NCBI RefSeq assembly: GCF_001293465.1 | Contig: NZ_JSYZ01000027.1 | Location: 28,106-92,105 of the forward strand | Direction of reading: 5' to 3' | From: Pseudomonas asplenii | Lineage (GTDB): Bacteria; Pseudomonadota; Gammaproteobacteria; Pseudomonadales; Pseudomonadaceae | DNA: 64,000 nucleotides | Part shown: piece after piece, positions 51,988 through 61,158 of the stretch | Layout of the letters: each line of letters opens with the position of its first letter | How positions within the stretch are numbered: position 1 is the stretch's first letter | Made by a program: the position numbers and the translations under genes | The notes under the pieces: generated by a model | Told to the model about the DNA's origin: nothing | Databases searched by the model: none | Seen by the model: the letters and a program-made list of their open reading frames with translations, nothing else

Positions 51988-53151
51988 TCAGAGCAGGATT
52001 TCGATATCTCCCGTGGGGAACGCGACACAGGAGTAGATCCAGCCGAAGTCACGATCGGACTTGCGCAAATGGGCCTCCTGCGGATTGAACACCGTGCCAC
52101 GAAGCAACTTGACCCGGCACAGGCTGCACTCGCCTGAACGGCAGGCGTTTTCGGTGCCGTAGCCATTGCGCTCCAGGGCATTGAGCAAGGGCTCGCCCAC
52201 GCGGCTGCGGAACTGACCGCGCCCATTGACCGTGACGGTGACCTCATCATCCAGTGAGACGCCTTCAGGCCACCCTGGCTGCTCATTCGGCGCCTTGGGC
52301 GCACCATTGGCCTCGACGCGGATACGTCGACGCTTCACACCCAGTGCCATGAGCAGCTCGATACAACTGTCATTGAACGGCGTGGGACCACACACGTAGA
52401 ACATCTTGTCGCCGATCTCGCCGAGCAGTTGCTGCAGCAGTGGCTGCGTCAGGCGACCGGTGTGGCCCCGGTGGTCGGCCGGAGGACGGGAAATCACCTC
52501 GCTCAAGGTGAAGTGGGCATGGCGATCGGCCAGGCCACGCAGTTCATCATCGAAAATCACATCATCGATGTAGCTGTTCACGTAAATGAGGTGGAAACGG
52601 TACGGCAGGCCACGCTCGAGGATGTCCAGCAGGATACTGCGCGCCGGCGCACCGCCCGAGCCGCCGGCCAGGAACACCAGGTCATCGCCATGGAACAGCG
52701 GATTGTGGTGAAAGCTGCCCATCGGCCCGGAACCGAGCAGGCGCTGCCCCACCACGACCCTGTCGAGCAGATGGTTGGACACGAAACCACCTGCGGCCCG
52801 CTTCACCGTCAGGTCGTAATGGGAACGCTGCGCGGGCGAAGAAGACATGGCATAGGGTCGAGCGGTGGCCACGCCATCGATGTCGACGAACAGGTTGATG
52901 TACTGCCCGGCCTGGAACGGTGGCAGCACGCCACGGTCCGCGGCGACCAGGCGCAAGGTCCGGGTGCTGGCGGTCTCATCGATGATCTCGGCGACCTCCA
53001 GTTCCAGCCGCTTGGGATGCAACTGCACCACGGTGCTGGCGACCTCCCCCCTGATTTCGCGGAAGTCGCTGCCCGTCCGCTCCAGCACCTCCTTGGCTTG
53101 CCAGGCTTCACGAAAGCCCGCGACGGCATTCAGCAGGTTCTGCTCAGACAT
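51988..53151 (-). CDS. Flavin reductase with C-terminal 2Fe-2S ferredoxin domain
   Basis: A 387-residue electron-transfer protein: an FAD-binding domain (TARPYAMSSSPAQ, about residue 95), an NAD(P)-binding domain (DLVFLAGGSGGAPARSIL and MFYVCGPTPFN) and a plant-type ferredoxin domain with the cysteines in ACRSGECSLCRV and YSCVAFP. An N-terminal extension of ~45 residues precedes the flavin domain. It overlaps the CrtI-like gene by 8 bases, so it likely supplies electrons to that enzyme or to a partner of it. Confidence 0.92.
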   Translation of the reverse strand: MSEQNLLNAVAGFREAWQAKEVLERTGSDFREIRGEVASTVVQLHPKRLELEVAEIIDETASTRTLRLVAADRGVLPPFQAGQYINLFVDIDGVATARPYAMSSSPAQRSHYDLTVKRAAGGFVSNHLLDRVVVGQRLLGSGPMGSFHHNPLFHGDDLVFLAGGSGGAPARSILLDILERGLPYRFHLIYVNSYIDDVIFDDELRGLADRHAHFTLSEVISRPPADHRGHTGRLTQPLLQQLLGEIGDKMFYVCGPTPFNDSCIELLMALGVKRRRIRVEANGAPKAPNEQPGWPEGVSLDDEVTVTVNGRGQFRSRVGEPLLNALERNGYGTENACRSGECSLCRVKLLRGTVFNPQEAHLRKSDRDFGWIYSCVAFPTGDIEILL

Positions 53152-54664
53152 GCTCCACCTCCCTGGTTTTCAACTGTTTGAGCACCGCCCTGGCGGTGGA
53201 TTCACCCGCCATGTAGGTCGGCTGGAAGCCGCCCATGGTGGTCCATGAGCCGGCGATATAGAGACCGGGCACACCCTCCAGGCGCTCGCGCAGCAAGGCC
53301 GAATCCTGTGTGCTTTGCTGGAACCCATAGATGGCGCCACCCGGCGTATTGAGATAGCGCATCATGGTCAGCGGCGTGGCGACTTCGACCTCCTCGATGT
53401 ACTGGCGCACCTTCGGGTAGACCTTCTCGATCACCCCGATCAGTTGCTCGGCGAACGCGTACTTGGTTTGCGCGTAATGCTCCGGCGACACGGCCTTCCA
53501 GGGCTCGGCATATTGCAGGCAAACCAGCACCACCTGGCTCTTGCCGGGGGGCGCGGCCTCGGGATCTTCGAGGTTGTAGCAGGTCAGCATGCCGCCCAGG
53601 GGGGGTTCCAGGCTGCCCATGCGCTGGAAGATCTGCTCTTCGTCCAGGGTCTCGTAGATGAAACTGGACGCTTGCGTGACGCCCAGTTCCTGCGGGGTGC
53701 AATCCAGGCCCAGGTAGATGACGAAGGCCGAGGTCCCCATGCGCCGGGATTTGAAATCCTGCCGGACCTTGAGCGGGGGCTGCTCGAGATCCAGCAACTC
53801 GTTGAAGGTGGTCAGTGGGCTGGCATTGGACACCACGGCCGCACAGGAAACGCTCTCGCCCCCCTCAAGGCGTACACCACTGATGCGACCGTCGCGGGTA
53901 TGAATCTTCTCTACGCCGCAGTTGAAACGGACTTCGCCACCGGCTTCGAGAAACGACTCCACCAACGCACTGGACAAGGCCTGGGAGCCACCCTTGATAT
54001 GCCAGGGCTTGAATGCCGCGTAGGCATACAACATCGCGGCCAGGTCTGGAAACGGCAGCCTGCTGGGGGGCACGCCGAGGTAGAGCCAATAGGTGGCCAC
54101 CACCCGCTTCAGCTTGGGGTCGCTGAAAAATTCGTCCAGCACCTCCTTCACCGAACGGAAACCGTACTTCACGAAGCACGGGCACATCGACTCGAGCATC
54201 GCCTGGCTGTTGCTGCGGCGCGCCTGGGGCAGGGTCATGAAGCTTTCCACGGTGATCTTCTCGCAGAGCGCCAGGAAGTCCGCAATCGCCTGGGATTGCG
54301 CCGGAAACAGCCCCTGCAGGGTATCGCGCACCCCCGACCAGCTGGCAGGCAGGGTGACGTCGATCTCCCCCGGCACCACCAGGCGATACAGCGCCTGCTC
54401 CTGGACGAACTCGACCTTGTCCAGCACGCCGAGCTTGTCGAACAGCTTGCGCATGACGAAGGGTTTGTCCTCGGTGCCCAGGCCGCTGAGCTGGTGCAGC
54501 GCCACTTCGAACTCGAAATCGCCACGCACGAAGGACGTGGCGCAACCGCCCGGAATGTTGTGGCGCTCCAGCAGCAGGGTGCGACAGCCGCCCCGCTGCA
54601 AGGCCGTTGCGGCGGTCAATCCGGCGTTGCCAGCGCCGATCACGACGGCGTCATAGTGTTGCAT
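53144..54664 (-). CDS. CrtI/retinol-saturase-like FAD oxidoreductase
   Basis: A 506-residue flavoprotein with an N-terminal dinucleotide fold (AVVIGAGNAGLTAATALQRG), then GGCATSFVRGDFEFEVALHQ, and a C-terminal FAD-binding segment GLYIAGSWTTMGGFQPTYMA. This places it in the phytoene desaturase/all-trans-retinol 13,14-reductase group. Pseudomonas makes no carotenoids as a rule, and no phytoene synthase is near, so an unrelated polyene, fatty acid or terpenoid substrate is more likely. First gene of a two-gene operon that is divergent from a TetR regulator. Confidence 0.88.
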   Translation of the reverse strand: MQHYDAVVIGAGNAGLTAATALQRGGCRTLLLERHNIPGGCATSFVRGDFEFEVALHQLSGLGTEDKPFVMRKLFDKLGVLDKVEFVQEQALYRLVVPGEIDVTLPASWSGVRDTLQGLFPAQSQAIADFLALCEKITVESFMTLPQARRSNSQAMLESMCPCFVKYGFRSVKEVLDEFFSDPKLKRVVATYWLYLGVPPSRLPFPDLAAMLYAYAAFKPWHIKGGSQALSSALVESFLEAGGEVRFNCGVEKIHTRDGRISGVRLEGGESVSCAAVVSNASPLTTFNELLDLEQPPLKVRQDFKSRRMGTSAFVIYLGLDCTPQELGVTQASSFIYETLDEEQIFQRMGSLEPPLGGMLTCYNLEDPEAAPPGKSQVVLVCLQYAEPWKAVSPEHYAQTKYAFAEQLIGVIEKVYPKVRQYIEEVEVATPLTMMRYLNTPGGAIYGFQQSTQDSALLRERLEGVPGLYIAGSWTTMGGFQPTYMAGESTARAVLKQLKTREVEHV

Positions 54665-54678
54665 GTTCTTCCCCTTAA

Positions 54679-54693
54679 CTTATCAGTGCTAAG
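54679..54693. promoter_or_regulatory. TetR operator candidate 1
   Basis: CTTATCAGTGCTAAG, CTTA/TAAG arms around a 7-base centre, 15 bases upstream of the CrtI-like start. Read on the other strand it matches 13 of 15 positions with the site at 54785. Confidence 0.6.
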
Positions 54694-54784
54694 ATCACGC
54701 TAAAAAAACACCCCGGACGGGCTGGCCTCCGTTCGCACGACTCACGACTTCGGCCTCGTTGTGGGGCACAGGCTACGAAGCAAT

Positions 54785-54799
54785 CTTAGCACTGTCAAG
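54785..54799. promoter_or_regulatory. TetR operator candidate 2
   Basis: CTTAGCACTGTCAAG, same design as the site at 54679 in reverse orientation, 71 bases before the TetR start. A third half-site TGCTAAGATC lies at 54811-54820. Confidence 0.6.
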
Positions 54800-54869
54800 A
54801 TACTTCGCCATGCTAAGATCGTGGCCACGCTGATACCTTCCAATTCCCTGCTGTCGAGACCACCCCCGC

Positions 54870-55493
54870 ATGACCAAGACCTCCGCCCGCTCACGCGATA
54901 CCTACCACGTGGGCAACCTGGCGCCGCAACTGCTCGACGCCGCGCGACAGATGCTCGAGCAAGTGGGACCGACCAAACTCTCGTTGCGGGCGGTTTCGGA
55001 GCGGGTCGGAGTCAGTTCAACCGCGGCGTACCACCACTACGCGAACCGCGCGGAACTCATCGGCCATCTGGCCGCCCAGGGTTTTCGCGAACTGGGCAAG
55101 GTGCTGGTGATCAGGGATGCCCACAGCGAAGGCGTGCGGAAACTGCGTAACGCGAGCCTGGCCTACTTCAGCTTCGCCCGCGGCAACCCGGCCCTGTACC
55201 AGTTGATGTTCGGCCCCGAATTCGCCAACGGCGAGATGATCCCGGAGCTCAAGGTCGCGCGCGAAGAGGCGTTCGGCGAGCTCAAGCGCATCATCGCCGA
55301 AATACTGGGGCTGGATGTGCAGCATGCAGAAGTGCGCCGGGCCGCCCTCGCCGGCTGGTCCTATACCCATGGCCTGGCATCGCTGGTGATCCATAACGTC
55401 CTGCACTTCCCGGCCGGGACCACCGACGAGCGTTTCGTCGACAGCACCCTGCAAGGCTTTGCGCAGTTGTTCAAGGTCGAGAACCGGGACTGA
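54870..55493 (+). CDS. TetR family regulator
   Basis: A 207-residue TetR/AcrR regulator. The helix-turn-helix is LSLRAVSERVGVSSTAAYHHYANRAEL (about residues 36-62), the remainder is a helical ligand-binding domain with FGELKRIIAEILG and AGWSYTHGLASLVIH. It is divergent from the CrtI-like/reductase operon, with two matching 15-base operators in the 205-base spacer, so it most likely represses both. Confidence 0.93.
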   Translation: MTKTSARSRDTYHVGNLAPQLLDAARQMLEQVGPTKLSLRAVSERVGVSSTAAYHHYANRAELIGHLAAQGFRELGKVLVIRDAHSEGVRKLRNASLAYFSFARGNPALYQLMFGPEFANGEMIPELKVAREEAFGELKRIIAEILGLDVQHAEVRRAALAGWSYTHGLASLVIHNVLHFPAGTTDERFVDSTLQGFAQLFKVENRD

Positions 55494-55509
55494 ACCCGAC
55501 GAGCAGTCC

Positions 55510-56355
55510 TCAGGCAGCGGACACGACCGTCTGCTGCTGTTCACCCAGGCCCTCGATCCACAGGCGAACCGTGTCGCCGGGCTTGAGCCATTGCGGTTGC
55601 GGCTTCATGCCCATGCCGACACCCGGCGGGGTACCCGTGCAGAGAACGTCTCCCGGCTGCAGGGTGATGTAGCGGCTGACGTAGGAAACGATCTGCGCCA
55701 CCGTGAAGATCATGGTGCGGGTGTTGCCGGTCTGGCGGCGCTCGCCATTCACGTCCAGCCACATGTCCAGGTTCTGCGGATCGGCGATCTCGTCGCGGGT
55801 CACTAACCAGGGCCCGATGGGACCGAAGGTGTCGCAACCCTTGCCCTTGTCCCACTGCGATGACTGCAGTTGGAACGCACGCTCGGAGACGTCGTTGACC
55901 ACACAGTAACCGGCCACGACATCGAGGGCCTGCGCCTCGGAAACCGAACGGGCCTCGGTACCGATGACCACCCCCAGCTCCACTTCCCAGTCCAGCCTGG
56001 TCGACTCGCGCGGTTGCACGATGTTGTCGTGCGCGCCACAGATACAGGTGATTGCCTTGGTGAAGATCACCGGTTCATCCGGAATCGCCATGCCGGCTTC
56101 TTCGGCGTGGTCGCGGTAATTGAGGCCAATGGCAATGAACTTGCGAATCCCCGCCACCGGCGCGCCATGGCGAACGCCCTGCTCGACCAGCGGCAGCGAG
56201 GCGATGTCGAGCCGGGCGATGCGTGCCAAGCCGGCTGGCGTGACATCGTCGGGCGTGATGTCGTCCAGGTGAGCCGACAAGTCACGGATACGTCCCTGGG
56301 CGTCTACAAGGCCCGGACGTTCCTGTCCGGGTTGGCCAACACGGCAGAGCTTCAT
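55510..56355 (-). CDS. Fumarylacetoacetate hydrolase family protein
   Basis: A 281-residue FAH-family enzyme, usually a metal-dependent hydrolase, decarboxylase or isomerase of 2-oxo acid-type catabolites. Motifs: IGLNYRDHAEEAGMAIPDEP, DWEVELGVVIGTEARSV with the metal-binding Glu-X-Glu, and GTPPGVGMGMKPQ. GAGGAAC lies before the ATG at 56355; the open frame extends to 56487 but that portion has no family sequence. Converges with the TetR gene. No neighbouring catabolic genes reveal its pathway. Confidence 0.92.
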   Translation of the reverse strand: MKLCRVGQPGQERPGLVDAQGRIRDLSAHLDDITPDDVTPAGLARIARLDIASLPLVEQGVRHGAPVAGIRKFIAIGLNYRDHAEEAGMAIPDEPVIFTKAITCICGAHDNIVQPRESTRLDWEVELGVVIGTEARSVSEAQALDVVAGYCVVNDVSERAFQLQSSQWDKGKGCDTFGPIGPWLVTRDEIADPQNLDMWLDVNGERRQTGNTRTMIFTVAQIVSYVSRYITLQPGDVLCTGTPPGVGMGMKPQPQWLKPGDTVRLWIEGLGEQQQTVVSAA

Positions 56356-56562
56356 CTGATTGTTCCTCATCGTGCGGGGCGCGTGTTCCACGGGCCCTGA
56401 AAGGGAAACCTGCCGATACGGGCGGCATCCGGCGCCAGCTCGAAAACAAGCGGACCGCCAGAGTAGCACCGATCGCCGCCAGGGCACTGCACCCTGGGCT
56501 CGTCATGATCCGTTGCGCGCTATGAAACCACTTGTCCGCTGGGTAACAAGATCGACACATTT

Positions 56563-56581
56563 GGTAATGATTATCATCTTG
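56563..56581 (+). promoter_or_regulatory. Fur box upstream of TonB receptor
   Basis: The 19 bases from 56563 contain TAATGATTATCAT and agree with the GATAATGATAATCATTATC consensus at 14 positions. It sits about 45 bases before the receptor's start, where Fur-Fe would block the promoter. Confidence 0.7.
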
Positions 56582-56625
56582 ATTAAGAATAGTGTTTCCT
56601 TTTGACATATCAGGAAACATGAATT

Positions 56626-58737
56626 TTGAATCCTTGCCTTTCCACCACCACCCTGCTACTGATGGGCGCTATCAGTGTGCTGCCGCAGGCGAACGCCGCC
56701 GACGAGCTCACCCTGCCCGCTACGCAAATTCAAGGCACTGTCACTCAGGGCGACACCCAGAGCGAGGGCTACCAGGGACAGCCCTCGTCCAGCACCACCA
56801 AGCTGGGACTGACGGACAAGGAAACGCCACAAGCCATCACCACCATCACCCGCGCCCAAATGGATGACTTCAAGCTCAATGGCGTCAAGGACGCCCTGCG
56901 TTCCGCCCCTTCGGTGACGGTGGAGCAGAGCGAAACCGACCGCACCGAGTTCACTTCTCGCGGCTTCGATATCGGGACGTTCGAGTACGACGGCATGGGC
57001 ATGCCGTTCGCCCAGACAATCCTGATCGGCGACCAGGACATGGCCGAATACGAGCAGATCGACGTGCTCCATGGCGCCAATGGCCTGATGAGCGGCACCG
57101 GCAACCCGTCGGCCACGGTCAACTTCGTGCGCAAGCGGCCGACCGACACCTTCCAGGCGCAGATCGACACCAGCGCCGGCTCCTGGGACAACCGCCGAAT
57201 CGACATGGACGTATCGGGCCCGCTGACGGAAAGCGGCAACGTACGCGCACGCTTCATCTACGCCCACGACAAGGGCAACGCCTGGCTCGATCGCTACAGC
57301 CACGAAAAGAACGTGGTCGCCGGCCTGCTCGCGTTCGACCTGTCCGATGCCGACACCCTCACGGTCGGTTTCTCGCAGCACAACAGCGACGCCAACGGCA
57401 GTACGTGGGGCAACCTGCCCCTGGTGGACAGCAACAACAACCCGATCCACTACCACAGCCGCAGCTCCAGCGTCGGCCAGCCGTGGACCTACTGGAACAT
57501 GCACACCCAGCGTGCCTTTGCCGAGCTCAAGCATGATTTCGGCAACGGCTGGAACGCGACGATCACCGCCACCGGGATCACCGAGAAACAAGACACCAAC
57601 ATGCTCTATGTTTCCAGCGTCACCGGCGATGACGCCACGGCGTTTGCGGCCCATACCACCAGCAAGGCCCACGAGTTACTGGGTGAGGCGAAGCTCTCCG
57701 GCCCGTTCAGCCTGTTCGGGCGCGAACATGAGCTGACCGTCGGTGCCAGCTATGGCCGTACCCACCAGACGGCACGCGAATACGATGCCGCAGCGGCGGG
57801 TTACTACCCGACCTCATTTGCCAGCATTCTTGCGGGCACCGAAACACCGCCGCCGCTCATCTACACCAGCGATACCAATACACAGAACTTCACCGACGCC
57901 CAGAAAAGCCTGTTCGCCGCCACGCGCTTCAGCCTGGCGGATGACCTGCACTGGATCGCCGGCGCGCGCATGCTCAGCGCCGACGGCTCGGGCGACAGCT
58001 ATGGTGTCGACCACTCCCAACGCGAACATGGCAAGGTCACGCCCTACACCGGCCTGGTCTATGACCTGAACAGGCAGTGGAGCCTCTACACCAGTTGGAC
58101 GAAGATCTTCAATCCGCAGTACGGCACGGTCGGCATCGACGGCAAGCCACTCGCCCCACTCGAAGGCAAGAGCCTGGAAGCCGGGGTGAAAGGCAGCCTG
58201 ATGGATGATCGCCTGACCCTGACGGGAGCCGTATTCAAGACCGAACAGAGCAATGTGCCGTCCAACAGCCGATACATTCAGGTGGGCTCCCAATACCGCT
58301 ACTACACCGATGACTACAAGAGCCACGGCATCGAGTTGCAGGCTAGCGGCGAAGTGCTGCCCGGCCTCGACCTGCTGGGCGGCTACACCTATGTGCGAAT
58401 CGACGGTGCCGATGGCGACCGGGCACGCAAGTACGTGCCCAAGCACAGCGTCCACGGCATGCTGACCTACCGCCTGCCTGGCCTGCCACAGGCCAAGGTC
58501 GGGACCCGGGTGAGCTGGCAGAGCGCCGTACAGAATGACGTGTACAGCAGCATTCGCCAGAATCCCTATGCCGTGGTCGACCTGATGGCCAGCTACGATA
58601 TCAACCGCAACTGGAGCACGTCGCTGAACCTCAACAACGTCACCGACGAGAAGTACCTGGTGTCCCTGTACAGCGGCACGGCCAGCAACTACGGCGCACC
58701 ACGCAACCTGACCGCTTCGCTGACCTGGAAATACTGA
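56626..58737 (+). CDS. TonB-dependent siderophore receptor
   Basis: Outer-membrane ferric-siderophore receptor of 703 residues. After a signal peptide (LLLMGAISVLPQANA) comes the plug domain with a TonB-box-like start, LTDKETPQAITTITRAQM and GANGLMSGTGNPSATVNFVRKRP, then a 22-strand barrel ending in the expected aromatic residue (ASLTWKY). There is no N-terminal signalling (STN) domain, so it does not drive its own sigma factor. The only in-frame start is TTG at 56626 because a TGA lies at 56620; an ATG at 56619 is in another frame. Regulated by a Fur box at 56563. Confidence 0.93.
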   Translation: MNPCLSTTTLLLMGAISVLPQANAADELTLPATQIQGTVTQGDTQSEGYQGQPSSSTTKLGLTDKETPQAITTITRAQMDDFKLNGVKDALRSAPSVTVEQSETDRTEFTSRGFDIGTFEYDGMGMPFAQTILIGDQDMAEYEQIDVLHGANGLMSGTGNPSATVNFVRKRPTDTFQAQIDTSAGSWDNRRIDMDVSGPLTESGNVRARFIYAHDKGNAWLDRYSHEKNVVAGLLAFDLSDADTLTVGFSQHNSDANGSTWGNLPLVDSNNNPIHYHSRSSSVGQPWTYWNMHTQRAFAELKHDFGNGWNATITATGITEKQDTNMLYVSSVTGDDATAFAAHTTSKAHELLGEAKLSGPFSLFGREHELTVGASYGRTHQTAREYDAAAAGYYPTSFASILAGTETPPPLIYTSDTNTQNFTDAQKSLFAATRFSLADDLHWIAGARMLSADGSGDSYGVDHSQREHGKVTPYTGLVYDLNRQWSLYTSWTKIFNPQYGTVGIDGKPLAPLEGKSLEAGVKGSLMDDRLTLTGAVFKTEQSNVPSNSRYIQVGSQYRYYTDDYKSHGIELQASGEVLPGLDLLGGYTYVRIDGADGDRARKYVPKHSVHGMLTYRLPGLPQAKVGTRVSWQSAVQNDVYSSIRQNPYAVVDLMASYDINRNWSTSLNLNNVTDEKYLVSLYSGTASNYGAPRNLTASLTWKY

Positions 58738-58804
58738 GGGCCTTCACAAGGGGCCTCGGGGGCTGGTCCCAGGAACCGGCCCCTGCGACCCGCTCAGCCA
58801 CGCC

Positions 58805-59356
58805 TCACACCAGTTCCTCGTCAATCCAGCCGCGGATCAGGCTCCAGACCATGGCCAGGTTCAAGGTCGGCTCGCACTCGGTCATCAGCATCGCCACCTG
58901 CAGCACCGAGCGCGGGTCCTGCGTATCGGTATCCAGCTCCTTGGTCAGCCGGACCCAATGTCCCCACAGACGCATTTCCCCGTCCTGACTGACCGTTGGC
59001 CAGCGACCCTTGCGGTACGGTATGCCCAACATGGTGCGGCGGATGGCGACTTCCTTGGGCGACAGCCCGAACAGTTCGAGGATCATCGGCGAGCTGGCCC
59101 CCAGGCGGAGCGCCCGGCTGATCTGCTCCTCCTCGTCACTGTCGCGGGTGCGCGAGAGCAGCCGCTGGACGACATCACCGTCGACCAGCACCTTGAACCA
59201 GGGCACCGGCGAGTTCACCAGGGCGCCCATGCAGCGCGGGTCGATCAGGGTCTGCAGGTCCTTTTCCTCAAACCCCATGGCCAGGCAATTGCGCAACTGA
59301 CCGGTCTTGATGTTGTTCATGATTTGAAAGGCGACAGCCAGATTCAACGGGTGCAT
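58805..59356 (-). CDS. DUF2857 protein
   Basis: A 183-residue protein of the DUF2857 family, recognised from the N-terminal MHPLNLAVAFQIMNNIKTGQ and the following CLAMGFEEKDLQTLID. Members are often carried on integrative conjugative elements and genomic islands; function is unknown. The middle reads SPMILELFGLSPKEVAIRRT and resembles a helix-turn-helix. GAGG six bases before the ATG at 59356. It follows a 65-residue ORF on the same strand. Confidence 0.8.
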   Translation of the reverse strand: MHPLNLAVAFQIMNNIKTGQLRNCLAMGFEEKDLQTLIDPRCMGALVNSPVPWFKVLVDGDVVQRLLSRTRDSDEEEQISRALRLGASSPMILELFGLSPKEVAIRRTMLGIPYRKGRWPTVSQDGEMRLWGHWVRLTKELDTDTQDPRSVLQVAMLMTECEPTLNLAMVWSLIRGWIDEELV

Positions 59357-59411
59357 ATAAACCTCTACCATTCCATGGTCGGATGACGGCCCGTGCGTGG
59401 GCCAGACTGCT

Positions 59412-59609
59412 TCACGCCAGAACGTCCGCCGGGCCGGGAGCGTGCTCGTCACGCCGGCCGAACTCGACGCTGAGGATCTCGACACCCGCCCAGCCCTCCA
59501 CGTGGCTGGCCAGTTCGAACAGAAAACCGTCGCGCCGCAATGACTCCTGGTTGATTCTGAGCAGCACCATGCAGGTCTGGTCAGCGCTGATATCGGAACT
59601 CAAATCCAT
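59412..59609 (-). CDS. Small hypothetical protein (65 aa) next to DUF2857
   Basis: A 65-residue protein with a strand-helix-strand look: CMVLLRINQESLRRDGFLFE, then GWAGVEILSVEFGRRD. GGGAG nine bases before the ATG supports it. It is 55 bases upstream of the DUF2857 gene on the same strand, likely the first gene of that small operon. Family not recognised. Confidence 0.65.
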   Translation of the reverse strand: MDLSSDISADQTCMVLLRINQESLRRDGFLFELASHVEGWAGVEILSVEFGRRDEHAPGPADVLA

Positions 59610-59917
59610 TTGTGTGTACTCCCTGTGATCGCTATCGCAGCCGGGTGCGACGGACTGGTGGTTGAGCCGGTGCGGCGAACTTTCCTCAGGCCGCTCGCGA
59701 ATCCACCTCGGTGGTTCAGAGCGCCCTCCTTCACTGCACCGCTCGATTTTGTGCTGCCCCTAATTATGTAGTCGCTCCACGCAAGGCTATCTGTAAGACA
59801 AAGCGTCCCTCCTGCGGGAAAAAACGGGCGTCATTTGTGGGGCGTTCAGGGTGGGGGCCTGTTCGGATCCGAGCCGCCGCCCCGCGAGCGTCCCATGGCG
59901 GGCGCTCGCCGAGCCCT
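59610..59917. other. Intergenic region upstream of the DUF2857 pair
   Basis: 308 bases with no supported gene. It must contain the promoter of the 65-residue ORF/DUF2857 pair, and it holds a hairpin at 59884-59909 after the alcohol dehydrogenase gene. Confidence 0.5.
59884..59909 (-). terminator. Hairpin after the alcohol dehydrogenase gene
   Basis: GCGAGCG (59884-59890) and CGCTCGC (59903-59909) pair perfectly around a 12-base loop, 8 bases beyond the stop of the minus-strand dehydrogenase. No T run follows. Confidence 0.4.
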
Positions 59918-61081
59918 TCAGAACGCGGCTTCGTAGATCGCCAGGGCATCGGCCAGCCGGACCTCACGCGGATTGTTCACCAGCAGCCGCTGTTGCTGCA
60001 TCGCGTCCTCGGCCAGTTGCCGGAGACGCTGACGTGGCACGTCCAAATCGCGCAGCCGGGTGGGTAAACCGCAGCGAGGCGCCAGTTGCGCCAGTTCCTC
60101 GATGAACTGCTCGCAGCGTGCCGGCGGATCACCGGCCCGCAGCCGCTCGCCGAGCAGCATCGGCGCCAGCTCGGCGTAGTCGGCAAAGGCTTCGGCGCGG
60201 TTGAAGCGCATCACGTGCGGCAACACCAGGGAATTAGCCAGCCCATGGGGCACGTGGAACTGCGCCCCCAGCGGATAGGCCAGTGCATGCACCGCCGCCA
60301 CCGGTGCGTTGGCGAACGCCTGCCCGGCCAGACAGGCGCCCAGCAGCATGGCCTGGCGGGCCGCGAGGTCGTCCCCCTGGTGCACGGCCTGGTCGAGGTT
60401 GGCGGCCAGCAGACGCAACGCCTCCCGGGCCAACAGGCTCGACAGCGGGTTGCGCCTGATCCTGCTGGTGTAGGCTTCGATGGCATGGACCATGGCATCG
60501 ATACCGGTGGCCGCCGTGATCGCCGGCGGCAGGCCGAGGGTGAGCCGGGCATCGAGCAGCGCCAGGTCCGGCAGCAGGATCGAGGCCACCACGCCCATCT
60601 TGCTGGCTTGCCCGGTGGTGATCACCGCGATGGGCGTGACCTCCGAGCCGGTGCCGGCGGTGGTCGGTACCTGGATCAGCGGCAGACGCCGGCCCTGGGC
60701 CCGGTCGACGCCGTAGATGGCCTGCAGGTCCTGGTTGCATTCGGGATGAGCCAGCAACGCCACCAGCTTGGCGACATCCATCGAACTGCCGCCACCGAAG
60801 CCGACGATCAACTCGGCCCCGATGTGGCGAGCCCGCTCGACCGCGGACTGTACGCAAGTGTCACTCGGGTCGGCGCAGACATCGCTGAAGATCGCCACGC
60901 CCAGCCGGGCCTGGGTGAAACCGGGCAACAGCTCATCCAACAGGCCCAGGCGGATAATGCCGGGGTCGGTGACGATCAGTACCCGGCGGGCGCCGCGCTG
61001 CTGACACAATGACGCCAGGCGGGCGGCCGCGCCCGGTTCGCAGAGCAGTTGTGGCGTGGTGGCGAAGCTGAAAGGCTGCAT
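59918..61081 (-). CDS. Iron-containing alcohol dehydrogenase
   Basis: Group III (iron-type) alcohol dehydrogenase of 387 residues. The NAD(P) motif is VGFGGGSSMDVAKL, the conserved PTTAGTGSEVTPI follows, and the metal ligands lie in GIDAMVHAIEAYTS and ALAYPLGAQFHVPHGLANS. Start at 61081 (MQPFSFATTP) after AGGAA. It is 77 bases after the acyl-CoA dehydrogenase gene on the same strand, so an alcohol/acyl-CoA degradation role is suggested, but the substrate is unknown. Confidence 0.93.
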   Translation of the reverse strand: MQPFSFATTPQLLCEPGAAARLASLCQQRGARRVLIVTDPGIIRLGLLDELLPGFTQARLGVAIFSDVCADPSDTCVQSAVERARHIGAELIVGFGGGSSMDVAKLVALLAHPECNQDLQAIYGVDRAQGRRLPLIQVPTTAGTGSEVTPIAVITTGQASKMGVVASILLPDLALLDARLTLGLPPAITAATGIDAMVHAIEAYTSRIRRNPLSSLLAREALRLLAANLDQAVHQGDDLAARQAMLLGACLAGQAFANAPVAAVHALAYPLGAQFHVPHGLANSLVLPHVMRFNRAEAFADYAELAPMLLGERLRAGDPPARCEQFIEELAQLAPRCGLPTRLRDLDVPRQRLRQLAEDAMQQQRLLVNNPREVRLADALAIYEAAF

Positions 61082-61158
61082 GTCCCTATTCCTCTTGTTC
61101 TTGTATTCATGGCACTCGCCGTGGCGCGGCCTGCGCGAACGGCGGCAGGGAAAACCGG

